Assembly (NCBI GenBank): GCA_017410265.1
Contig: JAFQRC010000013.1
Coordinates: 1-64,000 of the forward strand
Origin: Ruminococcus sp.
GTDB taxonomy: Bacteria > Bacillota > Clostridia > Oscillospirales > Acutalibacteraceae
Reading direction: 5' to 3'
Length of the DNA: 64,000 nucleotides
Shown one piece after another: positions 25,129 to 33,732 of the stretch (position 1 is the first letter of the stretch; each line of letters opens with the position of its first letter). The notes under the pieces were generated by a model that had not been told where the DNA came from, searched no databases, and worked only from the letters and a program-made list of their open reading frames with translations. The position numbers and the translations under genes were made by a program.

Positions 25129-25818
25129 GTGGCAGATACAACTACTGTACAAGTTAATAATACTTCGTCGCGCAAGCTCGTGCTTGACAGAAAGAATATT
25201 GACAATAATAAAAAAGCGTACCTCGTGATAAAACGCATCAGCGATATTCTTCTTTCTATAATCGGACTTTTAGCACTTTCCCCTGTTTTTTTGGTAACCG
25301 CCCTCGTTGTATTTATTGAGTGTCCGAAAGCTAACCCTATTTTTGTTCAGGAAAGAGTCGGAAAAGACGGAAAACATTTCAAATTCTACAAATTCCGCTC
25401 CATGGTGCCTGATGCTGAAGAAAAGCTTCACGAGCTTTTGGATTACAACGAAATGGAAGGCCACGCTTTCAAAATGAAGAATGACCCGCGAATAACAAAG
25501 GTGGGGAAATTTCTTCGCAAAACCAGTATCGACGAATTGCCTCAGTTATTTAATATTTTAAAGGGTGATATGAGCATCGTTGGACCGCGTCCGCCTATCC
25601 CGAGAGAAGTCAAAAGATATAGCGATTATGAGCTCCAGCGCTTGTATGTTACCCCGGGACTGACCTGCTACTGGCAAACCACCCCTAATCGCAACGATAT
25701 GACATTTGACGAGTGGCTTGAGATGGACCTTGAATACATAGAAGACCGCTCTCTTAAAACTGACTTTAATATTATTCTGAGTACATTCATCGCAGTGTTC
25801 AGAATGAACGGAATATAA
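25129..25818 (+). CDS. Undecaprenyl-phosphate sugar-1-phosphate transferase (exopolysaccharide initiation)
   Basis: The 229-residue protein is a monotopic bacterial sugar transferase of the WcaJ/PglC core type. One hydrophobic helix (about residues 36-58) is followed by FVQERVGKDGKHFKFYKFRS, DPRITKVGKFLRKTSIDELP and MSIVGPRPP, which are the catalytic Asp-Glu and Arg-rich motifs. It lacks the five-helix N-terminal domain of full-length WbaP. It should load the first sugar phosphate onto undecaprenyl phosphate for the polymer assembled by the downstream minus-strand locus. The start is GTG with GGGGG just upstream. Confidence 0.9.
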   Translation: MADTTTVQVNNTSSRKLVLDRKNIDNNKKAYLVIKRISDILLSIIGLLALSPVFLVTALVVFIECPKANPIFVQERVGKDGKHFKFYKFRSMVPDAEEKLHELLDYNEMEGHAFKMKNDPRITKVGKFLRKTSIDELPQLFNILKGDMSIVGPRPPIPREVKRYSDYELQRLYVTPGLTCYWQTTPNRNDMTFDEWLEMDLEYIEDRSLKTDFNIILSTFIAVFRMNGI

Positions 25819-25826
25819 TAAGAATG

Positions 25827-25858
25827 GCTGTTTCACTTTTGTGGAACAGCTTTTTATT
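25827..25858 (+). terminator. Terminator of the sugar transferase gene
   Basis: The stem GCTGTTTCAC/GTGGAACAGC is followed by TTTTTATTTT. Confidence 0.85.
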
Positions 25859-25930
25859 TTACTATTTCAATTGTGGTAATAATCATCTCAAAAAGCTGTT
25901 ATAAAGTTTTTTAGTAAAATTTTCGCAACA

Positions 25931-25956
25931 ATTGCATATAAATATGCAATTTTTTC
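25931..25956 (+). terminator. Terminator-like hairpin in the leader of the SGNH gene
   Basis: ATTGCATA and TATGCAAT form a perfect 8-bp stem with a 4-base loop, followed by TTTTTT. It lies about 20 bases upstream of the ribosome site and could act as an attenuator or as insulation of the cassette. Confidence 0.5.
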
Positions 25957-25988
25957 CGTTTTTTCCCTATAAGTGGGAGGGGATTTTT

Positions 25989-27986
25989 TTGATAACTATA
26001 AATTCAGGAAAATTAACTATTCCTGAAAGTGAACGTTTCATCGGTTTTGCCGGTGATAATCTTCACTCAACCAAGCAGTTTATAGTCGAAAACATTACCG
26101 ACGAAAGCTGCATCTACAGGCTGTATCTTGAATTCGACGACAATACAGTCAACTACTTTGTACTCGACAGCAAAGTAGAAAACGGCTCGACAATTTTAAC
26201 TTGGAACATTTTAGAAAATCATATTTTTAAAAGCGGTATCGTAAACGCTCAGATTAAATCTATTTCAGATAGCGGAGAAGCATATCACACGACATGGGAT
26301 TATTTTTATGCTGAGAATTCCGCTGAGTTTTCTGGAGAATTTAAAGACAATGAAAACTCTGAGTTTCTGCGCTATGAAAAAGAACTCAATGAGATTTACA
26401 ACAAGATCAACGAAACTGACCTTAGCTCATTTGTAACACAAGATAGAACAATCGCCGGTCTATCTCTTTCATGCGATATTACAGCAGAGGATTTTTATAG
26501 TGCAATCGGCATTTATCCAACTGTACTGAAAGAAGGTGTCCCAACAGTACTCGAAGGGACAGCCGGCGGATACCTTATCGATACGATAAACAATGATTTA
26601 TACTACTGCGACAAAAGGACTCTATCGGGTTATAACTGGATAAAACTGACGGGTAAAACAGAAAGTAGTTCAAATGGCATTAAAAAAACCCATATAAACG
26701 AAAACGGTGAACTTATTATTACTTTCAGCGATGATACAACATCAAATCTGGGTATTATTGTTGGTGCTGACGGTAAAAATGGCACTAACGGCAAAGACGG
26801 TGTAAATTGCGCTGACAAAGCGAAAAACAAGAAAATTCTTTTTTTAGGCGACAGCATCACAGCATCCTCAAGCCAAAATGGTTGGGTTACTCATTTTACA
26901 AATATAATGAACCCTTCTTTGTGTGTCAATGTTGCCGTTAGCGGTGCGCGTTTTTGCGATTACAGCGATACAGTTTATGATGGAAACCCTGTGTTCGAGG
27001 GTGAAGATAACAATGTGAACAATGTTATTGGTAATCAGGTTGAAAAGTTAATTCGCGGAAAGGACTCTACAAATCCAAACTATGTTCAAGTTGATGAATA
27101 TAACGATTTCGATATTATTTTTATCGCTTGTGGCACTAATGATGCCAAGCCTACTGCCCAAATCGAAACAGCCTTTTACAACGACACTGATGTACTTCCT
27201 TTAAGCGATGTCGATCGTACAACTTGGGCTGGAGCTTTCAGATACGCCATAGAAAGCCTGCAAAACTTATATCCAAACGCAAAAATTTTTGTTTGCACCC
27301 CTATTCAAAGCTGCGCAAAAACACATACATACAGCGAAACAAAAGCAAAAGGAGATTACCTAAAACGTCTGTGTTCACTGATGTCTGTTTGCTGTATTGA
27401 CACAATGCAGTGTGGTATTTGTGGTTTGTACGAGAAAAAATCTGTAAACGGCAGAGACCTTCGAGATGGCTTGCATACAAACGAAAATGGTGCTCTAAAA
27501 ATAGCTAAGTATAATGCTTCTAGAGTTTGTTGCTACTTCGAACCTGAAATACTTCCAGACACAGCACTTGTAAATGTTGTACCGTTATCTACAGATACAG
27601 ACGGCAGTATTTACAATGGTACTGGCTACAAAAACAACACTCGCTTAGGTTCAAGCGGTACATCAAAAGACGAAGAAGGCTTTGTTACCACCGGCTTTAT
27701 TCCTGTTAGTGCTAACACCTTACTCAAATCAGAGGGTACTGCTACCATTACAAATGACAGTCGTTGCTACTGCTGTGCTTATGATGAAAATAAAGAACTA
27801 CTGTGGTATTGGAATGCTTATAATGGGATTTACAATACCAACAGTACAGATATTGTTGATATGTCTACCGGTAATCTTAACTGGAGACTCTCAGCTACAC
27901 AAACGTGGACTGACTTTGACTTAGTAAAATATCTAAGATTCAGTATGTTCGGTACAGGCGAAGGTCTTACCATTACCGTTGGATAA
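25989..27986 (+). CDS. Phage baseplate/tail-like protein with SGNH hydrolase domain
   Basis: The 665-residue protein probably starts at TTG, because GGGAGGGG lies 5 to 10 bases upstream and no ATG fits. Residues 1-110 resemble the N-terminal beta domain of phage baseplate upper proteins (ITINSGKLTIPESERFIGF). A coiled segment and a short collagen-like stretch GADGKNGTNGKDG follow (about 263-275). Then comes an SGNH/GDSL hydrolase with block I FLGDSIT (about residue 288), block III ACGTNDA and block V DGLHTNENG, giving the Ser-Asp-His triad. A beta-rich C-terminal domain of about 150 residues ends it. In phages such proteins bind and deacetylate host polysaccharide. There is no signal peptide. 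It sits inside the exopolysaccharide locus. Confidence 0.82.
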   Translation: MITINSGKLTIPESERFIGFAGDNLHSTKQFIVENITDESCIYRLYLEFDDNTVNYFVLDSKVENGSTILTWNILENHIFKSGIVNAQIKSISDSGEAYHTTWDYFYAENSAEFSGEFKDNENSEFLRYEKELNEIYNKINETDLSSFVTQDRTIAGLSLSCDITAEDFYSAIGIYPTVLKEGVPTVLEGTAGGYLIDTINNDLYYCDKRTLSGYNWIKLTGKTESSSNGIKKTHINENGELIITFSDDTTSNLGIIVGADGKNGTNGKDGVNCADKAKNKKILFLGDSITASSSQNGWVTHFTNIMNPSLCVNVAVSGARFCDYSDTVYDGNPVFEGEDNNVNNVIGNQVEKLIRGKDSTNPNYVQVDEYNDFDIIFIACGTNDAKPTAQIETAFYNDTDVLPLSDVDRTTWAGAFRYAIESLQNLYPNAKIFVCTPIQSCAKTHTYSETKAKGDYLKRLCSLMSVCCIDTMQCGICGLYEKKSVNGRDLRDGLHTNENGALKIAKYNASRVCCYFEPEILPDTALVNVVPLSTDTDGSIYNGTGYKNNTRLGSSGTSKDEEGFVTTGFIPVSANTLLKSEGTATITNDSRCYCCAYDENKELLWYWNAYNGIYNTNSTDIVDMSTGNLNWRLSATQTWTDFDLVKYLRFSMFGTGEGLTITVG

Positions 27987-27997
27987 GAGGTGTGTAT

Positions 27998-28315
27998 ATG
28001 GAAGCAGAATACATAACTCGTGCCGAACACAACGAATATGTTAAACGGATGGAAGATGAACACAAGCGCCTCAACAACCGCCTTATTACTGTGGAAAATG
28101 CTACAAAGGATATGCACGAGCTCATAAAAAATGTTGGTATTATGGCTACCAATATGGAACATATGGTGGACGAGCAAAGAAGCCAAAGCGAGCGTCTACA
28201 ACGCCTTGAGGAAATGCCCCTTGACAGTTGGAACACAGTCAAGAGCGGTGCATATAACGCTATAGGAGCATCTATTGGCGGAGCGATTATTGCGGCCATA
28301 TTGTTCTTTTTGTAA
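27998..28315 (+). CDS. XhlA/holin-associated-type small membrane protein
   Basis: The 105-residue protein has a long charged coiled coil (about residues 5-75, rich in Glu, Lys and Arg heptads) and a single C-terminal membrane helix (IGASIGGAIIAAILFFL). This is the build of phage haemolysin XhlA-like proteins, which sit between tail genes and holins. AGAGG lies 7 bases before the ATG. It starts 11 bases after the SGNH gene and is followed directly by a holin remnant, so the order copies a phage tail-to-lysis junction. Confidence 0.72.
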   Translation: MEAEYITRAEHNEYVKRMEDEHKRLNNRLITVENATKDMHELIKNVGIMATNMEHMVDEQRSQSERLQRLEEMPLDSWNTVKSGAYNAIGASIGGAIIAAILFFL

Positions 28316-28327
28316 TGGAGAATCACT

Positions 28328-28575
28328 ATAAATATTAACCTTAAAGTAAGGACTAAAACTCGATATTCTGGGCAGGGATAATTTCTATAATTATTTTAAC
28401 AATTCTTTCTTAGCTCGGATTACAGTTTCAGGATATAACAACTTGGCAGGCATTTTTTGATGCGTTACTACAGGCTGTGAAAAATCCTGTTATCATCGTG
28501 GCGGTGATAATGTCGGCGTATAACGCTATAGTTGACCTAACAACAAAAGGGGTTTCTGACAGCAAATATCACTAA
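28328..28575 (+). pseudogene. Decayed phi-LC3-type phage holin
   Basis: Read across three lesions, the DNA gives INLKVRTKT, then FWAGIISIIILTILS, a TAG, and LGLQFQDITTWQAFFDALLQ continuing to IVDLTTKGVSDS. The last motif (D-TTKG-SDS) is the hallmark of phi-LC3 family holins. Lesions seen are an ATA where the start codon should follow GGAG at 28317, a frame change between about 28360 and 28366, and an in-frame TAG where the family has Leu. The holin is thus surely inactive, while the two genes before it are intact. Confidence 0.82.
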
Positions 28576-28580
28576 GCTAC

Positions 28581-28617
28581 AAAAAATCAGGCTTTGATGC
28601 TATAATCAAAGCCTGAT
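28581..28617 (-). terminator. Second minus-strand terminator beyond the LCP gene
   Basis: A perfect 13-bp stem ATCAGGCTTTGAT/ATCAAAGCCTGAT is followed by TTTTTT on the minus strand. Confidence 0.75.
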
Positions 28618-28650
28618 ACTTCATTAACAATATTTGATTTTCTCTTGTAA

Positions 28651-28695
28651 TACAAAAACTAGAGGCTGTCTTACTGTTAAAGTAATACAGCCTCT
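28651..28695 (-). terminator. Terminator of the exopolysaccharide operon
   Basis: On the minus strand AGAGGCTGTATTACTT and AGTAAGACAGCCTCT pair and are followed by AGTTTTTG, 7 bases after the LCP stop codon. Confidence 0.85.
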
Positions 28696-28701
28696 ATTCA
28701 T

Positions 28702-29685
28702 TTATTTTTTAATATAAAACATATTAAGTATTAACTTCTCAAGTTCAGCTTTGTCAGCATAAAATTCCATATATGCATCAGTATAAACATTCTCTCCGTC
28801 AGGGGTTACTACCTCACGCAATGTGTAATCGGCGTAGCGATTAAGCATAGCGCTCATAGAATTAACCGAGCAATCGGAAACGATATACGGAGCAATGTCA
28901 TCATAAGTTTCTAAAATGAATGTATCGCTTTCTTTTACCTTGCTGTTAAAAGCAGAAACAAAGCTCTCCATATATTCTGTGTGCCTATCCATACGTGAAA
29001 CATTCATCTGATCTGATACATCCTTACGGGTGTGCACATAGTTAAGCGCTTGCTCACCGTTTAATACTACCTCTCCCATAGGAATTGAACTATCCACCTG
29101 AGAAAAATCGTCAACTACATTGACCTTAACGCCACCTACTGCATCATTAAGGATAGATATTGCGTCCATATTCATCGAAACATAGTAATCAATCGTCAAA
29201 CCGGATAAGAAATCTGAAACTGTTCTCACCGCATTCTCACAACTATCCTCAAGTCCGGTACCATAGGTGTGCGCAAGTGCAAGCTGACCAAAAATAGTGC
29301 CTGCCTCTTTACCGCCAATACCTAAAACACGGATATCCATCATAGTATCTCGATTCAATGTCAACACACTGTAGGATTTATCAGCTTCATCAAACACAGC
29401 TAAAGCGACCATATCGTTTTCGCCTGTATTGAGATAGGAGTTACTTTGTACAACAGGACCACGTTCATCAATGCCCATTAACATCAAAACAGTAATGTCT
29501 TGACGAGGGAAATACTCAACCCCATCAACGGTAACCGTTTTTTTAGATGGTGCAGGAACATTTTGGGGTTCGTCCTTGTCAGTTATAATATCAACAATCT
29601 TGTATCCGGAAAAAGCTACTACAACAACTAATACAAAAATCAGTATTATTGTAAAAATTCCGGTTTTTTTCTTGTTTTTAGCCAT
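28702..29685 (-). CDS. LytR-CpsA-Psr (LCP) family glycopolymer ligase
   Basis: The 327-residue protein has an N-terminal membrane anchor (residues 9-30) and an external LCP domain. Family motifs are VLTLNRDTMMDI (usual LSIPRDT), NDAVGGVKVNV and LNGEQALNYVHTRKD with the phosphate-binding Arg/Asp residues. LCP enzymes attach undecaprenyl-linked polymers to peptidoglycan. Being last in the exopolysaccharide operon, it probably anchors this polymer to the wall. It starts 4 bases after the preceding surface-protein gene. Confidence 0.93.
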   Translation of the reverse strand: MAKNKKKTGIFTIILIFVLVVVVAFSGYKIVDIITDKDEPQNVPAPSKKTVTVDGVEYFPRQDITVLMLMGIDERGPVVQSNSYLNTGENDMVALAVFDEADKSYSVLTLNRDTMMDIRVLGIGGKEAGTIFGQLALAHTYGTGLEDSCENAVRTVSDFLSGLTIDYYVSMNMDAISILNDAVGGVKVNVVDDFSQVDSSIPMGEVVLNGEQALNYVHTRKDVSDQMNVSRMDRHTEYMESFVSAFNSKVKESDTFILETYDDIAPYIVSDCSVNSMSAMLNRYADYTLREVVTPDGENVYTDAYMEFYADKAELEKLILNMFYIKK

Positions 29686-29689
29686 TTAA

Positions 29690-30448
29690 TTATTCTTTAA
29701 CTTTACGGCGATAAACAATAAGAGCTAAAACAGCACCGAGTGAGAGAACCATTATAGCACTCCAGAAAACAACATTGGAAGCATCACTTGTTGTAGGAGA
29801 AACAACGTCCATATTCTGACCACTACCAGGCACTAAAAAAGCAACAGGACAAATCTTGTCAAACTTTACTGTAACAGTACCATCACCATTGTTAATACAA
29901 TCAACAACAGGAACCCATTTGCCATCAACATAAACCATAGCCGTGATAAATGTTCCAGAAGCGATGCCAATGTCGAATGTAAGGTCGAGTGTAGAACCTT
30001 CCCCTGTGAGGAATTTATCAAAATTATCACAAACATCTGTTACATCAAATAAATCCTTGATGACAAGGTCGTCTACATTTTTGTCGGCTCCCCATTTTTC
30101 TTTAACGATTTCTGTAAGAGCAGGACAAAGATCAGAAAGCTTAGCACCATTATTAAATTCGTCGTAAACCTTCAAAAGCTCTTCCTTTACTCCCTCAGGC
30201 AAATCGGCACCGCTAAGAGCCTCTGTAATTGATGAAATAATAAGACATTCGAGGTACTCTGTTGAAAGCCTATTGCCATCAGGTCCAGTGATAAAACCTA
30301 CAACCTCTTTTCCATCAACGACATCGATAACGACCAGTTCCGGTGCGCCCTTGTTTGTGATACTTTCTACAAACTGTGCAGCAGAAGCTGAAACAGTAAT
30401 TGTAAGCATCAATACGATTGCTAAAGTAATTGTGAGTAGTCTTTTCAT
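29690..30448 (-). CDS. Secreted membrane-anchored protein of unknown function
   Basis: The 252-residue protein has a signal peptide (cleavage near ASA-AQ, residue 24), an acidic extracellular part of about 190 residues, a Pro/Ser/Thr-poor linker, one C-terminal helix (about 226-245) and a short basic tail RRKVKE. This is an anchored type-I topology without an LPxTG motif. The domain repeats a pattern VDGK(E/W)V and DGTVTVKFDKICPVAF, suggesting a beta-sandwich. I recognise no family. Its place between the tyrosine kinase and LCP genes suggests a role in polymer export or attachment. Confidence 0.7.
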   Translation of the reverse strand: MKRLLTITLAIVLMLTITVSASAAQFVESITNKGAPELVVIDVVDGKEVVGFITGPDGNRLSTEYLECLIISSITEALSGADLPEGVKEELLKVYDEFNNGAKLSDLCPALTEIVKEKWGADKNVDDLVIKDLFDVTDVCDNFDKFLTGEGSTLDLTFDIGIASGTFITAMVYVDGKWVPVVDCINNGDGTVTVKFDKICPVAFLVPGSGQNMDVVSPTTSDASNVVFWSAIMVLSLGAVLALIVYRRKVKE

Positions 30449-30519
30449 TTAAACCATCTCCAGTAATAATATAGAATAAAAATGTTTATTTGCAATTTTA
30501 TGTTTCATAAACATCGTTC

Positions 30520-32052
30520 TTAGTTGCGATGTTTATTGTCTTGTTTTGCCCTTTTGCTTGCCTTGGCATACGAGGATGCATAACTTTTTGAGTATTTAGA
30601 GTAATAACCCTTACCATAACGTGTATACTTGCCTGATGTTTCAGAAACACAGTTAATAACAATACCCAATATACGCGACTCAATAAATTCAAACTGAGAA
30701 ACTGCAGACGACAGGGCAACTGTATTACAGTAATCCTGTCTTACAATTAACAGTATACCATCTGTCAGCTTGGCTGCAACCATAGCATCACTGATTTCGC
30801 CAACAGGAGGAAGATCCATGATAATATAATCATACTCTTCTTTCAACTCGGACAGAACTCTCTCCATTTTTACTGAGCTTAAAAGCTCAATAGGATTTGG
30901 TGGGTTATCACCGGACGAAATAACATCGAACACACTATCTTCGTCTAATGAACATTTCTGTATAATATCGGTAATATCATCATGTCCTGTAAGATAATTT
31001 GAAAGACCAGGCGTTTTATTAACAGGGAGTTTATATGCTATTGATGGTCTTCTCATATCACAATCAATAAGCAAAACCCTCTTATCAAGTTGAGAAAGAG
31101 TGTATGCAATATTTGCTGCAGAAAGGCTTTTACCTTCGCCGGCAAGCGCTGAAGAAACACCGATAATAGGACAAGAAACACCCTCAACAAAAGAAAATTC
31201 AAGCTTTGTTCTAAGCAATTTGTACGCTTCAGTAGCAACGAAGCTGATATCCTTACCAACGAGGCTCTTTCTACCACTTGTGTTATGGTGTCTGCCGCTA
31301 CTCTTAGCACCGTAACCATAATAGCTTGAGTTGGATTGTGTATTACCTAACATATCGGGAACACTCGAAAGGATAGGATAATCACAACAACGCTCGATAT
31401 CCTCCTCATCCCTAATGGTTACATCAAAAATCTCTCTGAGTGCTATTATAATAATTGATACAGCAAAACCGATTAAGAATCCAATACCCGTATTTTTAAA
31501 ATAATTCGGAGAACTCGGTTTTGTAGCCTCAACAGCATAATCAACTATATTTGCAGCTGTTCCCTCAACGATGTTTGAAATGCGTTTAGGCAAAATGTAC
31601 GCAATTGCGTTAGCAATAGTCTGCGCCTCTTTAGGGTCAGTGCTGGTAACAGTAACTCTGAAAATCTCAGTAGAGTTAACCGCACTAGCCGATATCATAG
31701 CCTTTAATTCGGAATAGGTCAAATCTACACCCGCATAATCAATAACATCATTCAGACATGCCATAGATCTCAATATAACAATATAAGTGTCAACCAAGCT
31801 TTTAGCTGCACTGATATCACCGGAAGTGATGCTAAAAGAAGTATCTCCGACAGAAACAGAGTTGTTGTTAACATAAAACATAGCTGATGACTCATATTTT
31901 GGTGTCACAAACTGAATAGTGCTAAAAAGCACAATAAGCGCTGAAACAATCGAAGAAACGGCCACTATCCACACTCTGTGCCAGATAGCATACCATATTC
32001 TCTTGAAATCTATTTCAATAAATTCATTATTATTTTTTGCTTTATTTTTCAT
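30520..32052 (-). CDS. Fused polysaccharide co-polymerase and BY-kinase (Wzc/CapAB-like)
   Basis: The 510-residue protein joins a Wzz domain, with two membrane helices at about 28-48 and 188-208 around an external loop, to a cytoplasmic bacterial tyrosine kinase. The kinase has Walker A SSALAGEGKSLSAAN, Walker A' VLLIDCDMRRP and Walker B YIIMDLPPV. The C-terminus is a Tyr cluster (YTRYGKGYYSKYSKSYASSY). It sets chain length and export by cycles of autophosphorylation. In many Firmicutes these two parts are separate genes (CpsC and CpsD); here they are fused. No Wzb/CpsB phosphatase gene is seen in the operon. Confidence 0.93.
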   Translation of the reverse strand: MKNKAKNNNEFIEIDFKRIWYAIWHRVWIVAVSSIVSALIVLFSTIQFVTPKYESSAMFYVNNNSVSVGDTSFSITSGDISAAKSLVDTYIVILRSMACLNDVIDYAGVDLTYSELKAMISASAVNSTEIFRVTVTSTDPKEAQTIANAIAYILPKRISNIVEGTAANIVDYAVEATKPSSPNYFKNTGIGFLIGFAVSIIIIALREIFDVTIRDEEDIERCCDYPILSSVPDMLGNTQSNSSYYGYGAKSSGRHHNTSGRKSLVGKDISFVATEAYKLLRTKLEFSFVEGVSCPIIGVSSALAGEGKSLSAANIAYTLSQLDKRVLLIDCDMRRPSIAYKLPVNKTPGLSNYLTGHDDITDIIQKCSLDEDSVFDVISSGDNPPNPIELLSSVKMERVLSELKEEYDYIIMDLPPVGEISDAMVAAKLTDGILLIVRQDYCNTVALSSAVSQFEFIESRILGIVINCVSETSGKYTRYGKGYYSKYSKSYASSYAKASKRAKQDNKHRN

Positions 32053-32208
32053 AACTATTTCCTCTCATCGGATTATCTCAATACCGATAAACTCCGAAGA
32101 AAATAAAACAACCCTTATAATCTGTCTTATTTTATCATAAAGAAAAGCTCAAGTCAACAACACTTATCAGGAAAATATCGCATTATCAGTCTTTGTCCTG
32201 GAATCCGT

Positions 32209-33723
32209 TCAACGCTTTTTTCTTAGCTTTGATAAACCATTAGAGAATATTTGCTTTTCTTCAACATTAAAGCCAAACAGCCATATCGAAACAGCGTAAA
32301 CTATAGTATAACACAACACAGCTACCACTAAATTAATAAAGCTGTCTATACTAATAAATCTTGTGTATAGATAACTAAATATGCACGGAACAACAAATGA
32401 CGGTATCGCCCTAATAATACCAATCCAGAATTTGAACATATTAAGTCCGACATATTTATGATAGTAGAAATTCATAAATACAACATTACCCATCACAAGA
32501 GAAACAGCTGTACCAAGTGCTGCACCAGTACATCCGTAGCGTTTTATAAGCCATATACTCAAAACTATATTCAAAACAGCAATAAAAAAGTATATTATCG
32601 AGCTTACATAGTGTTTGTTCTTTGCTCGTTGAACTTCAACTCCTATGCTTTGTATCATTGGAATAGTAATTGAAATTATCAATATCAACGCAACAATATA
32701 TGATTCTTCGTAGCCTTCTCCTGCCCAGAAACGTATAAACGGTTTTCCGTAGAAAATAAAGCCACTCAGAATTAGTCCCAGAACGAAAAACTGTATTCTT
32801 CCTACCTTTGTCATCAAATCTATAAGGCGCTCATCCTTATTCTCTGCAACAGAACGGTTGATGCTCGGCACAAAAACATTTGAAATAGCCGTTGATGTCT
32901 GTACATAAATCGTGTTTATATGTGCACCGATTCCGTAAATTGCAACCGCAACCGTACCACTGTATCTTCCCAAAAGCACCTTGTCAATATTCCAGTTAAT
33001 CTGGTCGATAATCTGATTAAGAAAGATAAAGAAAGTGAAAACCCACATTTCTTTAAGCAAGGAAAATTTAAGCCCTCTGTATGAAAACTCTATAGACAAT
33101 GCCTTGTTACAGTAGAACAAATTAGAGAAAAACACAGCAAAAGTAAGTATTGCAGAAACTAAAATAACTGCTACAGAATCATAACCCAGTAACATCAACG
33201 GTAGTGCGAGCATCGGGTTTAAAACATTTTGTAACACCCTGAGAAGCTTCTGGAAAACAAAACGCTCGTGAGCTGTGATGTAGCAATTATACACACTGTT
33301 CGGCATATTGATGGCAACACTCACTACCATAATTATGAGCAATATCTTTGCTTTTTCAAGCTCAGACGATGTCAGTCCCGTACCAAATATCATTTCGATA
33401 TTGCTAACCAGAACTCCACCACACAACAAGCACAAACCTGCGAGCAAACCGAAAACAAGCATAAACATGCCGTTTAGCTTAGCTATACCATCACGATCAT
33501 TTTTTACCAGATATCGTGCGTGAAATCTAACATACGAGCTTCCAAAACCAAAGCTCAATAAGCTCAGGTACGACATAACAGAGTACGCAAGCTGATACAA
33601 TCCATATTCATTTTGTCCAAGTAATCTGATTAATATGGGTGTGTAAAGCAAGCCTGATAAAATCTTGACTGCTTCACCAACATACGAAAGTGCAACTCCC
33701 GCTTTTTTTTGATTGATTGCCAT
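32209..33723 (-). CDS. Wzx-type oligosaccharide flippase
   Basis: The 504-residue membrane protein has about 14 hydrophobic segments of the polysaccharide-synthesis/MOP family. It starts with VALSYVGEAVKILSGLLYTP and the conserved LLGQNEYGLYQLAYS. It should flip undecaprenyl-linked repeat units across the membrane. AAAGGA precedes the ATG. It lies 157 bases upstream of the tyrosine kinase gene, a gap with no gene that may hold a weak internal promoter. Confidence 0.92.
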   Translation of the reverse strand: MAINQKKAGVALSYVGEAVKILSGLLYTPILIRLLGQNEYGLYQLAYSVMSYLSLLSFGFGSSYVRFHARYLVKNDRDGIAKLNGMFMLVFGLLAGLCLLCGGVLVSNIEMIFGTGLTSSELEKAKILLIIMVVSVAINMPNSVYNCYITAHERFVFQKLLRVLQNVLNPMLALPLMLLGYDSVAVILVSAILTFAVFFSNLFYCNKALSIEFSYRGLKFSLLKEMWVFTFFIFLNQIIDQINWNIDKVLLGRYSGTVAVAIYGIGAHINTIYVQTSTAISNVFVPSINRSVAENKDERLIDLMTKVGRIQFFVLGLILSGFIFYGKPFIRFWAGEGYEESYIVALILIISITIPMIQSIGVEVQRAKNKHYVSSIIYFFIAVLNIVLSIWLIKRYGCTGAALGTAVSLVMGNVVFMNFYYHKYVGLNMFKFWIGIIRAIPSFVVPCIFSYLYTRFISIDSFINLVVAVLCYTIVYAVSIWLFGFNVEEKQIFSNGLSKLRKKR

Positions 33724-33732
33724 ACTTTTCCT

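Noticed and set aside
25989..28575. A complete prophage
   Set aside because: Only tail-end and lysis-type genes are present; no integrase, terminase, capsid or portal gene lies in the window.
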